Shown here: in pieces, positions 9,233 through 18,115 of the stretch
How the letters are laid out: every line of letters begins with the position of its first letter
Position numbering within the stretch: the stretch's first letter is position 1
Notes under the pieces: generated by a model
Told to the model about the DNA's origin: nothing
Database searches by the model: none
The model's input: only the letters and a program-made list of their open reading frames with translations
Assembly (NCBI GenBank): GCA_963755695.1
Contig: CAVWLB010000008.1
Span: 62,001 to 126,000, forward strand
Source: QHWT01 sp963755695
Lineage (GTDB): Bacteria > Acidobacteriota > Vicinamibacteria > Vicinamibacterales > 2-12-FULL-66-21
DNA: 64,000 nucleotides
Reading direction: 5' to 3'
Translations under genes and position numbers: made by a program

Positions 9233-11800
9233 ATGCTCGCAATCCACTTGATGTTCCTGGCATCGGGCGCGGCAGCGCTGATCTACCAGATCATCTGGTT
9301 CAAGCAGCTGCAGTTCGTGCTGGGGAGCTCCACGTTCGCGGTCAGCGTGACCGTCGCGAGCTTCTTCTTCGGACTGTCGCTCGGCAGTTGGTGGGGCGGC
9401 CGAATGGCCGATCGGGTTCGCCGTCCATTGCGTGCGTACGCAGTGCTGGAGCTCTTGGTCGGCGCGGTATCCCTGGCAATCACGCTGTTCCTGTCGAAAT
9501 GGGCGGTATGGACGCCGTTCCTGACGCCGTTTCTCGGCCAGGGATCGCTTCTGAGCGCCGCGCTTACGCTGCTCGTGTCGCTCTCGACGCTGGCGCTTCC
9601 GACAATGTTGATGGGGGCAACGCTGCCGCTGCTTGCCAAGTACATCATCCGCGAGCAGCAGGCGTTGGCGCGACGGATCGGTTTCCTCTACGGGATCAAC
9701 ACGCTGGGCGCCGCAATCGGTTGCGCGATTGCGGGCCTGATTCTTCTGGGGACCCTTGGTGTGTGGCGTTCCGCAGTCGTGGGCTCGTCGGTCTATTTCA
9801 CGATTGCGCTCACGGCCGGCGCGCTGATGTTCAGCGCACACCGAAAGGCGCAGAGCGCAGGTGCCGTGACTCCCGGTTCCGCCGAAGACGGCGGGGAAGC
9901 CTCTGCGGGAGACACCTGGGAGCCGGCGACCGGCTCATCGCGAGAGATCACCGCACTGGTGATCATCTTTGCGATCAGCGGCTTCGTGTCGATCGCCTAC
10001 GAGGTGCTGTGGTTCCGCGTGCTCGCGAACTTCAGCCTCCATACGGTCTATGCCTTTTCCGCGATGCTCTCGACCTACCTGCTGGGTCTCGTCCTTGGCG
10101 CCTTCATCTGCGCCAGGTTCGTGGCGCCGCGGAAGGATCGTCTGCTCGTCAACTTCGCACGGCTGCAGGTGCTGATTGCCGCAGCAGGACTGCTGACGGT
10201 CGCACTGCTCGGCCGCTCGCGAAACATCCTCACATTCATCACGCCGTTTCCGGCCTGGATGGGTCTCCCTTCCCGCGTGCTCGATCCGCTGGCCAGCACG
10301 ATGGAAATCATCTTTCTTTCCCTGGTCATCTTCCTGCTGCCGACGACGTTGATTGGGATTGGGTTTCCGCTGGCAAGCGAGTTGACGATTCATCGCCTGT
10401 CGGCGCTCGGACATCGCCTCGGGCGCTTATATGCGTTCAATACGATCGGAGGCACGGTCGGCTCATTGACCGCCGGCTTTCTGCTGCTTCCCCACCTGGG
10501 CACCCAGGCCAGCCTGACTCTGATCGTCGCGCTGAATCTGCTGTTGTTCGTCGCCACCGTTCTGTCTCAGCCCGTCCTGCGCCGGGACCGCCGGCTCGTG
10601 CGTCTCGGGATGGAAGGAATCCTCTTCTTCATCGTCGGCATCTGGTTCTTGGGGCCTCGATACCTGGCCGCAGCACAAACACGGTTCGACGGGGCCCAGG
10701 TGCTTGCGTTTCGAGAGGCCCGCGATGCGACCGTCGTCGTGACCGGCTATGAGTCCGCCGAGGCAGGCGCGTACCAACAGCTGCTGGTCAACGGCCGCAG
10801 CTACGCCAACAACGCCCCACCGGGCCGCCGCTACATGGCCATCCTCGGCCATCTTCCCGCGTTGCTGCATCCCAACCCGCACTCGGCGCTCGTGGCCTGC
10901 ATTGGAACGGGTACAACCATCGGCGCGCTGACGGTTCACCCCTCGCTCGACCGTATTAAGGGAGTTGACCTGTCGCAGGCGGTCTTCGACTTCGCGCCCC
11001 TGTTCGAGCCGCTCAACCATCGTTTCGAGCGGCAGCCGCAGGTCGAGACCATTGTCGCGGACGCGCGACACTATCTGCTCACGGGCGACCGCCGGTTCGA
11101 CATCATCACGTTCGAACCTCCCCCGCCACAGGATGCCGGCATCGTCAATCTCTACACCCGGGAGTTCTATCGCCTCGCGAAGCGTCGGCTCGAGCGCGGC
11201 GGAAAGCTGGCGCAGTGGGTGCCGCTGGACCTCTCGCGAGAGGCGCTCCCTCGAATGATGATCCGGACGATGATGGCGGAGTTTCCGCATGTCTCGCTCT
11301 GGATTCCGAGCCGTATGGAAGGAGTGGTGATTGGATCGATGGAGCCGCTGCGAGTCGATCTCGACGGGTGGCGCCAGCGCATGAGCGCGGCCCCATTGCG
11401 AAGCGATCTGGCGGCGATCGGCTTCCGGTCACCGGAAGACCTGGCCGCGACCTTCGTGGCGGCCGATGGCGCGTTGGCGGCGCTGGTCGGCGAGGTGCCG
11501 ATGATCACCGACGATCGTCCACGTATCGAGTACTTCAACCTGTATCCGACGGTACGGATGTCGTACGAGCAGGTGACGAAGGGCCGTGAGCCAGTCGAGA
11601 AGTATCTTGTGGCGGCAGCCGATCCGGCCGCGCTGGAGACGGCACGCGAGGTGATCACGTTGATGTGGAAGAACCACGAGGCGTACGCCAGCAATCGTCC
11701 CGATCTCGCCCACCTGCTGCTCGAGCGGGCGCTGGCACGGGATCCGGGCAATCCATACCTGATGTATCTCCGCGCCGCGCAGAGCGTCCCCGAAGATTGA
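9233..11800 (+). CDS. multi-pass membrane protein fused to a spermidine-synthase-like domain
   Basis: 855-residue protein. The first ~520 residues form many TM helices, starting LAIHLMFLASGAAALIYQIIWF and including FFFGLSLGSWWGGRMADR and AFNTIGGTVGSLTAGFLLLP, an MFS-like arrangement. The C-terminal ~300 residues are a Rossmann methyltransferase-type fold of the spermidine synthase superfamily (LLVNGRSYAN; CIGTGTTIGAL as the nucleotide loop; VETIVADARHYLL; EFYRLAKRRLERGGKLAQW). The usual catalytic D-S-T-D-P loop is replaced by FEPPPPQDAG, so real aminopropyl transfer is doubtful. ATG at 9233 gives a start right at the first TM. Fused MFS/spermidine-synthase proteins are widespread and poorly characterised; substrate unknown. 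Confidence 0.85.
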   Translation: MLAIHLMFLASGAAALIYQIIWFKQLQFVLGSSTFAVSVTVASFFFGLSLGSWWGGRMADRVRRPLRAYAVLELLVGAVSLAITLFLSKWAVWTPFLTPFLGQGSLLSAALTLLVSLSTLALPTMLMGATLPLLAKYIIREQQALARRIGFLYGINTLGAAIGCAIAGLILLGTLGVWRSAVVGSSVYFTIALTAGALMFSAHRKAQSAGAVTPGSAEDGGEASAGDTWEPATGSSREITALVIIFAISGFVSIAYEVLWFRVLANFSLHTVYAFSAMLSTYLLGLVLGAFICARFVAPRKDRLLVNFARLQVLIAAAGLLTVALLGRSRNILTFITPFPAWMGLPSRVLDPLASTMEIIFLSLVIFLLPTTLIGIGFPLASELTIHRLSALGHRLGRLYAFNTIGGTVGSLTAGFLLLPHLGTQASLTLIVALNLLLFVATVLSQPVLRRDRRLVRLGMEGILFFIVGIWFLGPRYLAAAQTRFDGAQVLAFREARDATVVVTGYESAEAGAYQQLLVNGRSYANNAPPGRRYMAILGHLPALLHPNPHSALVACIGTGTTIGALTVHPSLDRIKGVDLSQAVFDFAPLFEPLNHRFERQPQVETIVADARHYLLTGDRRFDIITFEPPPPQDAGIVNLYTREFYRLAKRRLERGGKLAQWVPLDLSREALPRMMIRTMMAEFPHVSLWIPSRMEGVVIGSMEPLRVDLDGWRQRMSAAPLRSDLAAIGFRSPEDLAATFVAADGALAALVGEVPMITDDRPRIEYFNLYPTVRMSYEQVTKGREPVEKYLVAAADPAALETAREVITLMWKNHEAYASNRPDLAHLLLERALARDPGNPYLMYLRAAQSVPED

Positions 11801-11828
11801 TCCGGCAGACCTCCCGACCCGGCATACC

Positions 11829-11865
11829 TTGACATTCGACAATCGCCCGCACTAGGGTATTGTCG
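11829..11865 (+). promoter_or_regulatory. PadR promoter with overlapping inverted repeat
   Basis: Seen: TTGACA at 11829-11834, 18-base spacer, weak -10 TAGGGT at 11853-11858, and a perfect inverted repeat CGACAAT (11837-11843) / ATTGTCG (11859-11865) bracketing the -10. The padR ATG follows at 11877. Inference: an autoregulatory operator for the PadR protein. Confidence 0.6.
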
Positions 11866-11876
11866 GACGACAAAGT

Positions 11877-12209
11877 ATGGGCACATCAAAGGCCGATCTG
11901 CTGCAGGGCACCCTCGATCTCCTGATCCTCAAGGCTCTCTCCGCCGGTCCGCTCCACGGCTGGGCGATCTCCAAGCGCATCAACCAGCTCTCGCGCGATG
12001 TTCTCAGCGCCACGCAGGGCTCCCTGTATCCCGCGCTGTACCGCCTCGAGGATCGCGGCTGGATTGCCGGCCTCGAGGGAGAGTCGGCCGAAGGCCGGCG
12101 GATCAAGGTGTACCGCATCACCCCGCTCGGCCGGAGGCAGCTCGCCGAGCAGATCGACAACTGGCGCGCCTTCTCCGCCGCCATGAATCACGTGCTCGGC
12201 ACCAGCTGA
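11877..12209 (+). CDS. PadR family transcriptional regulator
   Basis: 110-residue winged-helix repressor of the short PadR subfamily. The family signature LLQGTLDLLILKALSAGPLHG opens the protein (shown in part), followed by the recognition helix and wing (TQGSLYPALYRLEDRGWI) and the ITPLGRRQL strand. The stop lies 10 bases before an ADOP permease gene, so the two are almost certainly cotranscribed; this PadR-ADOP pairing occurs three times in the window. A TTGACA promoter with an overlapping palindrome lies just upstream, which suggests autorepression. The ligand is unknown. Confidence 0.93.
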   Translation: MGTSKADLLQGTLDLLILKALSAGPLHGWAISKRINQLSRDVLSATQGSLYPALYRLEDRGWIAGLEGESAEGRRIKVYRITPLGRRQLAEQIDNWRAFSAAMNHVLGTS

Positions 12210-12219
12210 AGGAGCGGCG

Positions 12220-14847
12220 ATGGAACTACTCGGCCGCCTTGTGAGACGGATCAAGATGCTCTTTCGCCGCAGCAGGGTGGAGCGTACGCTGACGGCGGAA
12301 ATCCGGCATCACATCGACTGCGAAATCGACCAGTTGATTCGGCGCGGCGTCCCGGCCGACGTCGCGCGAAAGCAGGCCCTGGTCGCGTTCGGCGGGATCG
12401 AGCAGATCAAAGAAGAGGTGCGCGACGCTCGCGGGATCCGCGCAGTCGAGGACATCGCGGCGGATCTCGGTTACGCCGTCCGGGTGCTGCGCCACCATCC
12501 CGGGTTCACGATTGCTTCGGTTCTCACGTTCGGCCTTGGCGTCGGCGTCGCTACCGCAATCTTCAGCGTCGTGTATGGCGTGTTGCTCCGGCCGCTGCCG
12601 TACGTTCGACCCGAGCGGCTGATGACGCTCTGGGAACACGATACGACCCACAATGTCGATCGCAACGTCGTGTCGCTGGAAAATTTCGAGGCCTGGCGGA
12701 ACCGGGCCGCGAGCTTCACCGAGAGCGCGGCGCTGATGCCGACCTCGGTGACGCTCAACGAAGCTGGCGAGGCGGAGCGGTTGGTCGGTGCGGAGGTGTC
12801 GCCAGGATACTTCCGGTTGCTCGGAGTGTTTCCCGCGCTGGGCCGTGATTTCGTCGAGGCAGATTCAGCCGGTGCCCTCGTGACGATTCTCGGCGACGCC
12901 GTGTGGAAACGGCGTTTCGGCGGCGATCCGGCGGTTGTCGGGCGAGTGATTACGATCTCCGGCAAGCCCTGCACGATCGTCGGTGTGATGCCAGCCAGGT
13001 TCGAGCCGCCACGGTTTGGATGGCTTGGCGGGCAGGCGCTCTGGTTCCCGATGGTGACGTCGCCGGAACGTCGAGGGTGGGGGCGCTTTCTACTGGTCGT
13101 CGGCCGGCTGCGCGACGGCCTCACGGTGGAGCAGGCGCGCACGGAGCTCCGCGCAATTGCCACTCAACTCGAGAGGGAGAATCCATCCGACAGAGGATGG
13201 TCCGCATCAGTGCTGCCGCTCGTGACGGAGATGACCGGCGACGTGCGTACGACGCTGCTCGTGCTGCTCGGGGCGGTCGCGCTGCTGCTCGCAATAGCGG
13301 TGACCAACGTGGGAATGTTGACGCTGTCGGCGATGCGGCGGCGCGGACACGAACTGGCCATTCGCCGTGCCATTGGCGCCACCGATGGACGGCTGTTCCG
13401 CCAATTGTTCGTGCAGAGCCTGGTGCTCGGAGCTCTTGGTACCGCCGCCGGACTTGCCGTCACACCGATGGGGGTTGGAATCCTGCTGTCGATCCTCCCT
13501 CCTGATGTGCCTCGCGTCACATCGATTCACGTCGACGGGCCGGTACTTGCCATCACGGCGGCGGCCGCAATGCTGGCGACGCTGATGTTTGGCACCGTCG
13601 CGGCGGTCCAGGGACGCAAGGGTGCGGTCGTGTCGCTGGTGGCCGAGACTGCTGGCGACCAGCGGACTACCGCTCGCAACGGCGGCGGTGCATTGACGGC
13701 GGTAGAAATGGCGCTGGCGGTCACGTTGGGCGTGATGGCGCTTCTCATGGTTCGAACGGTCGCGGGCCTGCGAAGCGTCGACCTCGGATTCAATCCGGGC
13801 GGTGTCGCTCTCGCGCGACTCGCGCTGCCCGAGGAACGGTACGCCTCCGCAGCCAGTCAGCGAATATTTTTCGAGCGGCTGCTCGACCGCGTTCGCTCGA
13901 TCCCTGGAGTCATCGCCGCCGGTGTCGTCAGCACACGTCCGCTCGCCGGCCTGGCGCCAGCAACGACGGTTACGGATCCGAATCAGCCGCCAGCCGCTGG
14001 AGTTCCTTCCCCGGTGGCGGACGTGCGGATCGCCGACGCGGCGATGTTTCACGCGCTCCGTGTGCCGCTCGTCTCGGGCCGGCTGTTCGACGACACCAAC
14101 CTTGCTGACCCGGCGCAAGCACTCATCAGCCGCAGCCTTGCGCGAGCGTTCTGGCCGGGCCGGGATGCAGTCGGCGAAAAGTTGACGCTGGCGATGTATG
14201 GAACGTTGACCGCCGAGGTCATCGGCGTCGTGGACGACGTCCACCTCATGGATCCTCGGACGCCTGTTCGACCGGCCGTCTACCTGTCGGCCGCGCGATT
14301 CACCAGCCCGATTCGCGATCTGGTTGTTCGAATGGATGCGTCTCCGGAGTCGGCGATTCCGCTGCTACGCTCGGCCGTCGCCGCCCTCGACTCTTCTCTG
14401 CCGCTCTACGCTGTTACCACGCTGCCGGACCTCGTGGACACCACGCTCGCTTCGGAGCGGTTCACGATGTACGTCTTGATCGCGTTTGCGATTTCCGCGC
14501 TGTTCCTCGCAGCCATTGGCGTTTGTGGAGTGTTTGTCGGCGACGTCAGGCAGCGACGCCGGGAGATCGGCATTCGGCTGGCACTTGGCGCCACCGAATC
14601 GCGGATCATCCGGATGCTGCTGCGAAGATCGTTGCAGTCAGCCGCCGCTGGAGTCGCCGCGGGGATTGGTCTCGCTACGGTGCTCGCCCATATGATGACC
14701 CAGCTCCTGTTTGGCGTCGGCCCGACCGATCCGCTGTCGCTCGCGTCGGTTGCCAGTCTCGCGCTGGCCGTTTCCGTGGTGGCAACGCTGCTCCCTGCCT
14801 TGCGCGCGATCCGCCAGTCGGCGCTGGCGGCGCTGCGCGAAGGATGA
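12220..14847 (+). CDS. ADOP-family MacB/FtsX-type ABC permease (PadR-linked)
   Basis: 875-residue duplicated permease. It begins with a cytoplasmic helical extension of ~85 residues (TLTAEIRHHIDCEIDQLIRR, then DVARKQALVAFGG) before the first TM (VRVLRHHPGFTIASVLTFGL). It then has MacB periplasmic and FtsX domains twice (ELAIRRAIGATDGRLFRQLF in the first, REIGIRLALGATESRIIRML in the second) and ends in the family-typical 'ALREG'. Ribosome site GGAGCGG sits 9 bases before ATG 12220. It is translated right after padR. No ATP-binding subunit is nearby, as usual for ADOP genes; the partner ATPase or mechanism is unknown. Confidence 0.92.
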   Translation: MELLGRLVRRIKMLFRRSRVERTLTAEIRHHIDCEIDQLIRRGVPADVARKQALVAFGGIEQIKEEVRDARGIRAVEDIAADLGYAVRVLRHHPGFTIASVLTFGLGVGVATAIFSVVYGVLLRPLPYVRPERLMTLWEHDTTHNVDRNVVSLENFEAWRNRAASFTESAALMPTSVTLNEAGEAERLVGAEVSPGYFRLLGVFPALGRDFVEADSAGALVTILGDAVWKRRFGGDPAVVGRVITISGKPCTIVGVMPARFEPPRFGWLGGQALWFPMVTSPERRGWGRFLLVVGRLRDGLTVEQARTELRAIATQLERENPSDRGWSASVLPLVTEMTGDVRTTLLVLLGAVALLLAIAVTNVGMLTLSAMRRRGHELAIRRAIGATDGRLFRQLFVQSLVLGALGTAAGLAVTPMGVGILLSILPPDVPRVTSIHVDGPVLAITAAAAMLATLMFGTVAAVQGRKGAVVSLVAETAGDQRTTARNGGGALTAVEMALAVTLGVMALLMVRTVAGLRSVDLGFNPGGVALARLALPEERYASAASQRIFFERLLDRVRSIPGVIAAGVVSTRPLAGLAPATTVTDPNQPPAAGVPSPVADVRIADAAMFHALRVPLVSGRLFDDTNLADPAQALISRSLARAFWPGRDAVGEKLTLAMYGTLTAEVIGVVDDVHLMDPRTPVRPAVYLSAARFTSPIRDLVVRMDASPESAIPLLRSAVAALDSSLPLYAVTTLPDLVDTTLASERFTMYVLIAFAISALFLAAIGVCGVFVGDVRQRRREIGIRLALGATESRIIRMLLRRSLQSAAAGVAAGIGLATVLAHMMTQLLFGVGPTDPLSLASVASLALAVSVVATLLPALRAIRQSALAALREG

Positions 14848-14856
14848 GATCGCGCC

Positions 14857-14902
14857 CCGTCGGCATCTCTGAGGAGGTGCCCTACATCCGATAAGCCGAC
14901 GG
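14857..14902. terminator. possible bidirectional terminator between convergent genes
   Basis: CCGTCGGC (14857-14864) and GCCGACGG (14895-14902) form an 8-bp perfect stem with a long 30-base loop, 10 bases after the ADOP stop and 35 bases from the stop of the opposing gene. There is no T-run, so this is weak. Confidence 0.25.
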
Positions 14903-14936
14903 TTGTTGAGAGCCAGCAGCGCCAGGAGGTTGCCGA

Positions 14937-15857
14937 TCAACCGGAATACTTGACGGCCAATTCCTTCAGCCGGCGCAGATGTTTGGGGACTTCGGCTGCC
15001 GGATCGGCTGAGGCCTCGTACTCGAGACCCATGTAACCGCGAAAGCCGTGAGCCGCGAACATCTTGAACACGCGATCCCAGTCAAACGGCGCGTGCGACT
15101 TTCCATCGTCGAGAGCCACCTCGGTCTTCACGTGGGTGCTGACCGCATACGGGATCGACATTTCGATCTGATCGTAGACGGCCGGCGGCCGGAAGTTGCC
15201 GATATCGAGGTTCATGCCTGCCCACGGCGAGTCCGCGCGCTTGACGATTTCAATCGTCTCCTTTGCGAAATCGGTGATCCCCCCATCGTCCTCCAGACCC
15301 AGGATCAATCCGCGCGCGCCAGCCAATTCGGCGCCTCGCTTCAGTGTTTCGACGGCAAACCCGACCGCCTGATCCAGAGTCGCTCCGTTGGGCGTATCCC
15401 CGCCGAACACGCGCACATGCGTCGCGCCGACCTTCTGCGCGACGTCGAGCCACTTGCGCAGCTCGGCAAGCTGTTGATCCCGCAGTTCAGCAGTGGGTTG
15501 CGCCAGTCGCACGCGGGTTCCAATGCTGTAGATCTCGACGCGATTCCTGTACGCGAGACGACGAAGCGGCAGCAGGTAGTCGTCGGTCGTGGCGGGCAGC
15601 CAGTACACCGTCATGTCGATGCCGTCCGTGCCCGTCTCCACGGCGATGCGTATCAGATCCTCATACGTCATCTTCTTTGCCTCGAGCGCCTGTCGGTACG
15701 AATAGGCGACGAGGCCGGTGCGAAAGCGGGCTTTTGCTGCGCTTCCTGCAGGCGGCTGCCGGACGAGTGGCCCGATCCCGGTCAAGGCGAGGGCCTTGGG
15801 AGACGTCGCGGCTACCATCGCCGCTCCGGCAGTCGTCAAAAAGGTCCGACGATCCAT
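14937..15857 (-). CDS. secreted sugar phosphate isomerase/epimerase-like TIM-barrel protein
   Basis: 306-residue xylose-isomerase-like TIM barrel (AP endonuclease 2 superfamily). The N-terminus DRRTFLTTAGAAMVAATS resembles a Tat or Sec signal (two arginines, then a hydrophobic stretch), so it probably acts in the periplasm. The barrel shows AVETGTDGIDMTVYWLP, VGATHVRVFGGD, GLILGLEDDGG, AGMNLDIGNF and MGLEYEAS, with acidic and histidine metal ligands at strand ends. ATG 15857 has GGAGAG upstream; an extended frame to 16088 overlaps the opposite gene and is unlikely. It is divergent from the AlkZ-type gene (84-base gap). Close to a DUF1080 hydrolase, the family it often accompanies in sugar catabolism. 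Exact substrate unknown. Confidence 0.85.
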   Translation of the reverse strand: MDRRTFLTTAGAAMVAATSPKALALTGIGPLVRQPPAGSAAKARFRTGLVAYSYRQALEAKKMTYEDLIRIAVETGTDGIDMTVYWLPATTDDYLLPLRRLAYRNRVEIYSIGTRVRLAQPTAELRDQQLAELRKWLDVAQKVGATHVRVFGGDTPNGATLDQAVGFAVETLKRGAELAGARGLILGLEDDGGITDFAKETIEIVKRADSPWAGMNLDIGNFRPPAVYDQIEMSIPYAVSTHVKTEVALDDGKSHAPFDWDRVFKMFAAHGFRGYMGLEYEASADPAAEVPKHLRRLKELAVKYSG

Positions 15858-15941
15858 ACACAGCTCTCCATGTGAGTGCAGGACACTTGCAATCTTCGGA
15901 ATAATAGCCGTAATACCTGCTGTGGTCTCAGTAATCACCTG

Positions 15942-17048
15942 ATGCAGCTCGACCACCTTAGGCGCCTCGCCGTCGCACGCAGCCTCTTTACGCCAACGAC
16001 GCTGCAACGCGCGCTCGACAGACTCGGCTTCGTTCAGGCCGATCCCATTCGTGCGCCCGCGCGCGCACAAGACCTCACGCTCCGTCATCGCGTTAAGGGG
16101 TACCGCGCCGGCGATCTCGAACGGCGATACGCCAGCCTCGACGTTTACGAGGACTTCTTCGTGAATTACGGCTTCGTCACCGGCGCCGTGCAGTCATTGA
16201 TGCATCCCCGGGCGGGCGCAGCGTGGTGGAATGCCGCGAGCGGCCGGCACGTGCGCGCGTTGATGGATTTCGTCCGCTCACGCGGCACCGTTCATCCGCG
16301 TGAGGTCGACCGGCACTTCTCGCACGGAACGGTGACCAACTACTGGGGCGGTTCCTCGAGCGCGACGACTCACCTGCTCGAGAAGATGCATTACCGTGGG
16401 CTGCTGCGCGTGGTGGGCCGCGAGGCCGGGATCAGGCTCTACGCGGTGCACGACCACGGGACCGCGCCGCGCGATGCCGCCTCCCGCCGCAGCCGTCTCG
16501 ACGCCCTCGCTGACGTCATCGTCAAGACTTATGCGCCGCTTCCGTCGCGGAGTCTGTCGACCCTCATAAGACGCCTGCGTTACGCGGTTCCGCAGTGGAC
16601 GGGCGAGCTGGGCCGCGCGCTGGAGCGCGCCAAGCGGCGCCTCGCCCATGCCCGGGTTGACGGCGTGGACTGGTACTGGCCGGCCGGGGAAGCGCTCCCC
16701 GGAAACGGGCCTGACGATTCGGTGCGATTGCTCGCACCCTTCGATCCGGTCGTCTGGGATCGCCAGCGGTTCGAGATCCTTTGGGGCTGGGGGTATCGTT
16801 TCGAGGCGTATACCCCTTTGGCCAGACGCAAGCTTGGATACTATGCGCTTCCATTACTGTGGCGCGACCGGGTCATTGGCTGGGCAAACGTGGCGCTGAA
16901 AGGTGGGAAGCTGGCGTCGAGCTTCGGCTACATCACGTCGCATCCACCGCGAGATCGCGCGTTCCACCGATCGCTCGAGGAGGAGCTGACCCGCCTGCGG
17001 ATTTTTCTCGGTCTCGAGGCTGGCGCGACGCATCATCGGGACGGTTGA
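15942..17048 (+). CDS. winged-helix DNA glycosylase of the AlkZ/YcaQ family
   Basis: 368-residue HTH_42-type protein related to AlkZ/YcaQ, which excises alkylated or crosslinked bases. Tandem winged helices are visible (LARRLAVARSLF-type start; SSATTHLLEKMHYRGLLRVVGREAG; SRLDALADVIVKTYAPL). The catalytic Q-x-D/Q motif is present as V-Q-A-D-P (residues 31-35). The C-terminal beta-barrel carries RLLAPFDPVVWDRQRFEILWGWGYRFEAY (shown by its ends: LLAPFDPVVWDR and FEAYTP). I chose ATG 15942, where family similarity starts. No strong ribosome site. Divergent from the TIM-barrel gene. Known for the family: crosslink repair; specificity here is inference. Confidence 0.85.
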   Translation: MQLDHLRRLAVARSLFTPTTLQRALDRLGFVQADPIRAPARAQDLTLRHRVKGYRAGDLERRYASLDVYEDFFVNYGFVTGAVQSLMHPRAGAAWWNAASGRHVRALMDFVRSRGTVHPREVDRHFSHGTVTNYWGGSSSATTHLLEKMHYRGLLRVVGREAGIRLYAVHDHGTAPRDAASRRSRLDALADVIVKTYAPLPSRSLSTLIRRLRYAVPQWTGELGRALERAKRRLAHARVDGVDWYWPAGEALPGNGPDDSVRLLAPFDPVVWDRQRFEILWGWGYRFEAYTPLARRKLGYYALPLLWRDRVIGWANVALKGGKLASSFGYITSHPPRDRAFHRSLEEELTRLRIFLGLEAGATHHRDG

Positions 17049-17108
17049 GAACGAGATAGGATCCGATCGAATACCGATCGGCAATCCGAGTCTCCTGGAG
17101 AAGCAATC

Positions 17109-17879
17109 ATGACGATCAGGATGCTGGCCCTTCTCATGACGGGCGCGATGCTCACGCCGCTCGCAAATGCGCAGGCGCCTCAGCGGAGCACGTCATCGGC
17201 AGACGGCAATTGCGCGGGCGTCAACCTGCTGACCCCGGAGGAGAAGGCCGCCGGCTGGACGCTGCTCTTCGACGGCGCCAGCAAAGGCGGCTGGCACGGC
17301 TACAACAAGCGGGACACGCAGGCCTGGATCGTCGAAGACTGCGCGCTGAAAACGACAGGCACCGAAACAAATTACGGCAGCGATCTGCGACCGGACCTGG
17401 TCACTGACGCCGAATATACGAACTTCGAACTCAGTCTCGATTGGAAGGCCACCAAAGGCGGCAACAGCGGCATCATGTACGGTGTCGTCGAAGACCCGAA
17501 GTACGAGGCCGCATGGATGACCGGCCCGGAGTACCAACTGACCGACGATGTCGGGTTCCCCACGCCACTGGAGCCAAATCGCCAGGCCGGCGCGAACTAC
17601 TCCATGCATGCACCCGACGCGAAACAGAAGGTGCTGCGACCAATCGGCGAATGGAACACCACGCGCATTGTCGTGAAAGACGCGCACGTCGAGCATTGGC
17701 TGAACGGAAAGAAGATCGTTGAATTCGAGCGCTGGACGCCGGAGTGGAACGCGCTGCGGGACGCCGGCAAATGGAAGGATGCGCCCGACTACGGTAAGGC
17801 GAAGACCGGACGCATCGCCATCCAGGACCATGGCAGCGTGTTCTGGTTTCGCAACGTGAAAATCCGGACCCTCGGCTGA
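17109..17879 (+). CDS. secreted DUF1080 (3-keto-disaccharide hydrolase domain) protein
   Basis: 256-residue exported protein with signal peptide (MLALLMTGAMLTPLANAQA) and one DUF1080 jellyroll domain: GWTLLFDGASKGGWHGY at the start, NFELSLDWKATKGGNSGIMY in the middle, EWNTTRIVVKDAHVEHWLNG and a final FRNVKIRTLG. The family includes 3-keto-glycoside hydrolases and concanavalin-like glycan-binding proteins. ATG 17109 has GGAGAA 9 bases upstream. It probably acts in the periplasm, together with the TIM-barrel protein on the other side of the AlkZ gene. Catalytic activity on a particular sugar is not provable from sequence. Confidence 0.87.
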   Translation: MTIRMLALLMTGAMLTPLANAQAPQRSTSSADGNCAGVNLLTPEEKAAGWTLLFDGASKGGWHGYNKRDTQAWIVEDCALKTTGTETNYGSDLRPDLVTDAEYTNFELSLDWKATKGGNSGIMYGVVEDPKYEAAWMTGPEYQLTDDVGFPTPLEPNRQAGANYSMHAPDAKQKVLRPIGEWNTTRIVVKDAHVEHWLNGKKIVEFERWTPEWNALRDAGKWKDAPDYGKAKTGRIAIQDHGSVFWFRNVKIRTLG

Positions 17880-18115
17880 CCCGCGCGAGGCCGCTCCATC
17901 TCCGGCTCGTCTTGCGTCTCAAATCTATACAGGCGGCTCCGCTCGTTGTGATTCGTGGAGCCCGCCCTACAATGCTGAGCGGGAATACGAGTTGCACGGC
18001 GAGATTCGTGAGCTGTGCACGATCGACTCGTCGCTGACCCGGACGGAGTGACGTTCGTCCACGAGTTCGCCTTACTTTCTCGCGGAGTCTGCCGTACAGC
18101 GGATTTTCGACGCCC

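Noticed and set aside
17880..18115. short ORF in the gap before the first glycosyltransferase
   Set aside because: Open frames of 20-45 codons without a proper start or any family match; nothing supportable.
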